Positions 14,241-17,733 of a stretch of 17,733 bases of DNA are shown in pieces (position 1 is the first letter of the stretch; the number at the start of each line of letters is the position of its first letter). Below the pieces are notes generated by a model. The model did no database searches. It saw only the letters and a program-made list of their open reading frames with translations, and had not been told where the DNA came from. The position numbers and the translations under genes were made by a program. Source of the DNA: an uncultured Oscillospiraceae bacterium (lineage in GTDB: Bacteria; Bacillota; Clostridia; Oscillospirales; Oscillospiraceae); NCBI GenBank assembly GCA_900759385.1, contig CAAEUZ010000079.1, forward strand, positions 1 to 17,733, read 5' to 3'.

Positions 14241-14530
14241 ACCGATGAGGCGGAGATCAAACCGTGAGCGCACTCACAGAGAGCCGGGGTGGCTGTGAAC
14301 CCGGCAGAAAGCGGCGCGGCAAATGGACCGCTGAGGGAATGGTGAAAGGGGCGGCCCGGCCATGCAGGCCCGGATGGCTGCCGCGCGAGTATCCTGAACG
14401 TATGCCTGCGTTAAAGGCAGGGAATGTGATGGCATTCCTGATGAGTGGGTCATTTGGCCAATAAAGGTGGCACCGCAGGATTTATATCGTCCTGTCCTTT
14501 TTATAGGGACAGGGCGTTTTTGTTTTTTAA
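14241..14530 (+). promoter_or_regulatory. T-box riboswitch, tRNA-Trp type
   Basis: Leader RNA that senses uncharged tRNA and lets transcription continue when it binds. Seen in order: base of stem I GCGG (14250-14253) pairing with CCGC (14328-14331); AGAGAG bulge region (14278-14283); apical stem GCCGGG/CCCGGC (14283-14288, 14300-14305); specifier loop CAAATGGACC with codon TGG at 14324-14326; stem III GCCTGC-GTTAAA-GGCAGG (about 14403-14420); the T-box AAAGGTGGCACCGC (14463-14476); and the terminator. TGG specifies tryptophan, and the UGGC bulge would pair with GCCA, fitting the G discriminator of bacterial tRNA-Trp. Two independent contacts therefore agree on tRNA-Trp. The genes downstream are a trpXYZ-type transporter, as known for T-box regulons of Firmicutes. 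Confidence 0.95.
14488..14528 (+). terminator. regulated terminator of the T-box
   Basis: CGTCCTGTCC (14488-14497) pairs with GGACAGGGCG (14507-14516), ten pairs with one G-U, followed by TTTTTGTTTTTT. Its 5' arm follows the T-box sequence, as needed for the competing antiterminator. Confidence 0.9.
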
Positions 14531-14543
14531 GGGGGTTATTATC

Positions 14544-14837
14544 GTGCGTCATATGGTTTTTATGAAGCTCGCGCCGGGGCGCTTTGACGAGCGTGCCGAA
14601 CGCGACTACGCCGAGACCTTCGGCGAGCTGCGGCGCGCCCTGCCCGGCGACATCCTCTCCTGCCGCGTGCTGCGCAACAGCGTTGAGCGCGCGCAGAATA
14701 TGGACGTGCTGATAGAAATGACGCTCGCCGGCCCCGAGTCTCTGCCGAGGTACCTGAGCCATCCGCTGCACAGGGCCATAGGTGAGCGGTACGCCGCCGA
14801 CATAGTGTCTCTCGCATCCTTTGACTGTGAGGAGTGA
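14544..14837 (+). CDS. Dabb (stress-responsive A/B barrel)-family protein
   Basis: A 97-residue protein that resembles the dimeric alpha/beta-barrel Dabb family (PF07876): RHMVFMKLAPGRFDE as the first strand, a helix AERDYAETFGELRRALPGDIL, a strand with QNMDVLIEMTL, and SLPRYLSHPLHRAIGERYAADIVSLASFD as the second helix and last strand, matching the usual 'Y..HP.H' pattern. The biochemical role of most members is unknown. GTG 14544 is chosen because GGGGG ends eight bases upstream; in-frame ATG 14553 is further from it, and extension upstream would run into the T-box. It is the first gene behind the Trp T-box, so it is made on tryptophan shortage with the transporter. It contains no Trp. A link to tryptophan or indole chemistry is inference. 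Confidence 0.85.
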   Translation: MRHMVFMKLAPGRFDERAERDYAETFGELRRALPGDILSCRVLRNSVERAQNMDVLIEMTLAGPESLPRYLSHPLHRAIGERYAADIVSLASFDCEE

Positions 14838-14842
14838 ACGAA

Positions 14843-14932
14843 ATGAAAGCTTTCCCCGTACTTGTGCCCTCCCTGCGCACCTGCGTGTGCGTAATTGAAA
14901 ATTCGGAGTTCCGATGGCGCGGTATATCCTGA
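14843..14932 (+). CDS. possible 29-residue peptide
   Basis: ATG 14843 has AGGAG eight bases upstream, inside the end of the Dabb gene, and starts five bases after its stop. The frame begins MKAFPVLVPSLRTCVCVIE and ends RWRGIS before TGA 14930-14932. It holds one Trp and two Cys but no clear signal or membrane segment. It fills part of an unusually long gap (143 bases) in an otherwise tight operon. The remaining gap to 14980 holds only the trpX ribosome binding site. It may be a small protein, a leader peptide, a remnant or chance. Confidence 0.35.
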   Translation: MKAFPVLVPSLRTCVCVIENSEFRWRGIS

Positions 14933-14980
14933 AAACACCGCAGTTATCTGACCCAAAATGTTCAAACAGGAGGAAATAAA

Positions 14981-16015
14981 ATGAAAAACATAAGGAAAAT
15001 TCTCGCTGCCGTAATGGCGCTCTGCGCCGTGTTCGCCCTTTCCGCCTGCGGCTCCGGTTCCGGAGACGGGGACGCTGCCCAGACCGCCGATGCCGGCGGG
15101 GACGAGGCGTCCTACAAGGTGGGCATCGTCATGATGATAGAAAACGGGGCCTTCCTCGACATGTACGACGGCGTCGTCTCCGGACTGGCCGAGGCCGGCT
15201 ATGTGGAGGGCGAGAACCTGGAGATTGACTACCAGAACGCCCAGGGCGACGCGACCAACCTGGCCACCATCTGCCAGGGCATGGACGACGGCAGCTATGA
15301 CCTGGTCGTCACAATCGCCACCCCGGCCACCCAGGCCTTCGTCGGCCTGGAGAGCGATACGCCCTGCGTGTTCTGCTCCGTCGCCGCCCCGGTAGAGGCC
15401 GGCGTCATGAGCTCGCTGGACACCCCGGACATGAACGCCACCGGCACATCCAACGCCGTCCCCTCCGGCGACATCCTCGAGCTGGGCCGCATGATTACCC
15501 CCGGCATCTCCAACGTGGGACTGCTCTACTGCACCAGCGAGGTCAATGCCGTGAACGCCATGGAGACCGCCCGCGAATATCTCGACGAGAACTCCATCGC
15601 CTATGAAGAGGCGACCGTAGCCTCCTCGGCCGACGTACAGACCTCCGCGCAGAGCCTGCTCGACAAGGGCGTGGACTGCATATTTATTGCAAATGACTCT
15701 GTGGTGCAGTCCGCCGTTGACCTGGTGGTGGAGCTGTGCAACGCCGCCGGAGTGCCGACCTACTGCTGCTCTGCCACCACCGTGCAGTCCGGCTGCCTGG
15801 CCACCCTCGCCATGAGCGACGTCGCCATCGGCGAGCAGACCGCCGCCATTGCCGCCCAGGTGCTCTCCGGCACCCCGGTGGAGGATATCCCCGCCGTCGT
15901 CGTCCCGGCCGAGTTCGTGTCCGTGAACGAGGACACCATGAACGCCCTCGGCCTGACCATACCCGACGAGGTCGTGGAGGCTTACGGCGATGTGCAGTAC
16001 CTGACCAACGGCTGA
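14981..16015 (+). CDS. trpX: tryptophan ABC transporter substrate-binding lipoprotein
   Basis: Extracytoplasmic binding protein of the PF04392/COG2984 type, 344 residues, bringing the substrate to the permease TrpY. The signal peptide MKNIRKILAAVMALC ends in lipobox LSAC with lipidated Cys 23, followed by a Gly/Ser/Asp linker and the mature domain from about residue 45. Family-like segments are YKVGIVMMIENGAFLDMYDGVV, GYVEGENLEIDYQNAQGDATNL, DLVVTIATPATQAF, TGTSNAVPSGDILEL and DCIFIANDSVV. AGGAGG lies seven bases before ATG 14981. The Trp specificity is inferred from the T-box upstream and the known Firmicute trpXYZ arrangement, since the same family also includes transporters for other substrates. 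There is no Trp residue in the protein. trpY starts 16 bases after its stop. Confidence 0.9.
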   Translation: MKNIRKILAAVMALCAVFALSACGSGSGDGDAAQTADAGGDEASYKVGIVMMIENGAFLDMYDGVVSGLAEAGYVEGENLEIDYQNAQGDATNLATICQGMDDGSYDLVVTIATPATQAFVGLESDTPCVFCSVAAPVEAGVMSSLDTPDMNATGTSNAVPSGDILELGRMITPGISNVGLLYCTSEVNAVNAMETAREYLDENSIAYEEATVASSADVQTSAQSLLDKGVDCIFIANDSVVQSAVDLVVELCNAAGVPTYCCSATTVQSGCLATLAMSDVAIGEQTAAIAAQVLSGTPVEDIPAVVVPAEFVSVNEDTMNALGLTIPDEVVEAYGDVQYLTNG

Positions 16016-16031
16016 GCGCGGGGCTGAAGCT

Positions 16032-16925
16032 ATGACGCTGTTGATCGGCTCTCTCCAGCTGGGTTTCCTTTACGGAATACTGGGGCTGGGAATATATATC
16101 AGCTTCCGCATCCTGTCAATACCAGACCTGACGACGGAGGGCAGCTTCTCATTCGGGCTGGCCGTGTCCGCAGCCGTGACCGCGGCGGGGCACCCTGTAC
16201 TCGCTCTGCCCGCGGCCGTGGCGGCGGGCGCGGCGGCAGGCGCGGTGACGGGCCTGCTGCAGACCAATCTGCTCGTGCACCCCATACTCTCGGGCATCAT
16301 CACCATGAGCGGGCTGTACTCCGTCAACCTCCTCGTGCTCGGCGGGGCCTCCAACCTCTCGCTCGTGCGCGCGGATACGGTGTTCCGCATCATCCCCTTC
16401 CTGGACAGGGACACGGCCATGACCGTGCTGCCCATCGCAGCGGCTGCGGTTTGCCTTGTGCTGCTGGTGCTGTTTTTCCGCACCCACCTCGGCATGTGCA
16501 TCCGCGCCGTGGGTGACAACGAGGCCATGGTCCGGGCCTCCAGCATAAACACGGATGGCTGCAAAGTGCTGGCATTCATGATCTCCAACGCGCTCATCGC
16601 CCTCTCCGGCGGCCTCATCGCGCAGTATCAGGGCTACGCGGATATCTCCTCCGGCACGGGCATTCTGGTTGTCGGCCTGGCCTCGGTCATCATCGGCGAG
16701 GCCGTGTTCGGCCGGCGGAGCGTGGCCATAGGTTTCGTCTCGGCCATCGTGGGCTCCATAATTTACAGGTACATCATAGCCCTGGCCACCCGCTACAGCC
16801 CCCTGCCGGCCTATATGCTCAAGCTGGTCTCGGCGCTCATCGTCGCGCTGGCGCTGGCCATCCCGGCGTTCAAATACTATGCCGCCCGCGCAAAGCAGAA
16901 GAGGGGAGGCGGGCAGGATGCTTGA
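16032..16925 (+). CDS. trpY: tryptophan ABC transporter permease
   Basis: Membrane subunit of the COG4120 type, 297 residues, with about eight to nine hydrophobic helices, starting GSLQLGFLYGILGLGIYISF. Diagnostic segments are RILSIPDLTTEGSFSFGLAV, LLVHPILSGIITMSGLYSVNLL, and GMCIRAVGDNEAMVRASSINTD, the probable coupling loop facing the ATPase, followed by SGGLIAQYQGYADISSGTGILVVGLASVIIGEAVFG. It pairs with TrpX and TrpZ to import the substrate. The ribosome binding site before ATG 16032 is poor (GGGG only), which fits coupling to trpX 16 bases upstream. Its 3' end overlaps trpZ by eight bases. It has no Trp residue, unusual for a membrane protein of this size. Confidence 0.9.
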   Translation: MTLLIGSLQLGFLYGILGLGIYISFRILSIPDLTTEGSFSFGLAVSAAVTAAGHPVLALPAAVAAGAAAGAVTGLLQTNLLVHPILSGIITMSGLYSVNLLVLGGASNLSLVRADTVFRIIPFLDRDTAMTVLPIAAAAVCLVLLVLFFRTHLGMCIRAVGDNEAMVRASSINTDGCKVLAFMISNALIALSGGLIAQYQGYADISSGTGILVVGLASVIIGEAVFGRRSVAIGFVSAIVGSIIYRYIIALATRYSPLPAYMLKLVSALIVALALAIPAFKYYAARAKQKRGGGQDA

Positions 16926-17712
16926 TGTAAAAAACGCACGCAAGGTATTCGAGCGCGGCACCGCCATCGAGCACGCGGCGCTCAACGGCCTCACCCTGCA
17001 CATGGACGAAGGAGAGTTCGCCACTGTCGTCGGCTCCAACGGCGCCGGCAAGAGCACGCTCTTCAACGCCATCTGCGGCACCTTCTGGCTGGATTCCGGC
17101 AACATCTCCCTGGGTGGCAGGGACATCACCTTCCTGCCCGAGCACAAGAGGGCACGCACAGTCGGGCGCGTGTTCCAGGACCCCATGAAGGGCACCGCGC
17201 CGGGCATGACCATAGAGGAGAACCTCTCCCTGGCCCATTCGCGCACCACGGTCGGCCCGCTCTCCTTTGCGCCCGGCAAAAAAGAGATCGCGCTGTTCCG
17301 CGACCGGCTGGCCGAGTTCGGCATGGGGCTGGAGGACCGCATGAAGACCAAGGTCGGCCTGCTCTCCGGCGGACAGCGGCAGGCGGTCACGCTGCTGATG
17401 TGCACCATAGTCCCGCCTCAGCTGCTGCTGCTGGACGAACATACAGCCGCCCTGGACCCGGCCACGGCCGAAAAGGTGATGGATATAACGCGGCGGGTGG
17501 TCGCGCAGTACAACCTGACCACGCTGATGATAACGCACAACATGCGCGCCGCCCTTACCACCGGCACGCGCACCATCATGATGGACGAGGGCCGGATCCT
17601 CTTTGACCTGAAAGGCGAAGAGCGCGAAAAGACCACCCTGGACGACCTGCTGCAGATGTACTCAGCGCGCAAAAACAAAAACTTCGCCAACGACCGCATG
17701 TTGCTGGACTGA
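16918..17712 (+). CDS. trpZ: tryptophan ABC transporter ATP-binding protein
   Basis: ATPase subunit of the COG1101 type, 264 residues. Walker A is VGSNGAGKST, the signature is LSGGQRQ, Walker B is LLLLDEHTAALDP and the H-loop is ITHN. The Glu-His in DEHTAALDP and the insert GRVFQDPMKGTAPGMTIEENLSLAHSR are typical of this subfamily. ATG 16918 is chosen for GGAGG eight bases upstream, overlapping the last eight bases of trpY; an in-frame start at 16879 would overlap it more and has no such site. One Trp (TFWLD) is the only tryptophan in the four main proteins of the operon. After the stop only TATAAAAACCTGCCCCGGCC remains before the window ends, perhaps the start of a terminator. Confidence 0.93.
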   Translation: MLDVKNARKVFERGTAIEHAALNGLTLHMDEGEFATVVGSNGAGKSTLFNAICGTFWLDSGNISLGGRDITFLPEHKRARTVGRVFQDPMKGTAPGMTIEENLSLAHSRTTVGPLSFAPGKKEIALFRDRLAEFGMGLEDRMKTKVGLLSGGQRQAVTLLMCTIVPPQLLLLDEHTAALDPATAEKVMDITRRVVAQYNLTTLMITHNMRAALTTGTRTIMMDEGRILFDLKGEEREKTTLDDLLQMYSARKNKNFANDRMLLD

Positions 17713-17733
17713 TATAAAAACCTGCCCCGGCCA

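Noticed and set aside
12573..14273. 566-codon minus-strand frame
   Set aside because: Antisense to the pyrophosphatase gene; it would start inside the T-box leader region.
14445..14543. N-terminal extension of the Dabb gene
   Set aside because: The extension covers the T-box sequence and its terminator and cannot be coding in a working riboswitch; GTG 14544 has its own ribosome binding site.
16149..17408. 419-codon minus-strand frame
   Set aside because: Antisense to trpY and trpZ; no motif and no ribosome binding site.

Overview
This is GC-rich bacterial chromosomal DNA, most likely from a high-GC Clostridia-type Firmicute (Oscillospiraceae-like). The evidence is an RNase Y gene, a Trp T-box riboswitch in front of a trpXYZ-type ABC transporter, a CBS-domain family II pyrophosphatase, a PF16962-like 'putative ABC exporter' pair, AGGAGG-type ribosome binding sites and sigma-A-like promoters. 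The genus call is inference. I see no phage, insertion sequence, CRISPR array, rRNA or tRNA.

Layout. 1-2208 (minus): an ABC exporter operon, ATPase then a large permease that runs off the left edge. 2209-2392: a divergent control region with a sigma-A promoter for the ABC operon and two copies of a 19-bp palindrome (TGACA-N9-TGTCA) that bracket the -10 of a small Cro/CI-type regulator gene (2393-2641, plus). 2711-3985 (minus): an orphan lipoprotein. 4106-6581 (minus): a tight three-gene operon of PHP-family phosphatase, ribose-5-phosphate isomerase B and a membrane-anchored DUF4015-like glycosidase homologue that seems to have lost its active-site motif, closed by a good terminator. 6680-9991 (minus): two GT-C membrane glycosyltransferases; the second is a PMT-family enzyme with a discoidin-like insert and its own promoter.

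From 10077 everything reads plus: rny (RNase Y), a small degenerate GIY-YIG protein, a CBS/DRTGG-type Mn-dependent pyrophosphatase with a hairpin-rich leader, then a promoter, a T-box with TGG specifier, and a Dabb protein followed by trpX, trpY and trpZ. The T-box should switch the last operon on when uncharged tRNA-Trp accumulates, so these genes probably import tryptophan. The Dabb gene inside that regulon is not explained by the usual model. The four proteins together contain only one Trp in about 1000 residues.

Most interesting points: the twin operator between the regulator and the ABC exporter operon; the Trp-poor T-box operon with its Dabb gene, a palindrome over its -10 and a possible 29-residue peptide; the apparent pseudoenzyme in the rpiB operon; and the mutually exclusive hairpins in the pyrophosphatase leader. 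I found no clear multi-gene defence or mobile system. Many long open frames on the opposite strands (up to 1145 codons) are shadows of real genes in GC-rich DNA and are left out.
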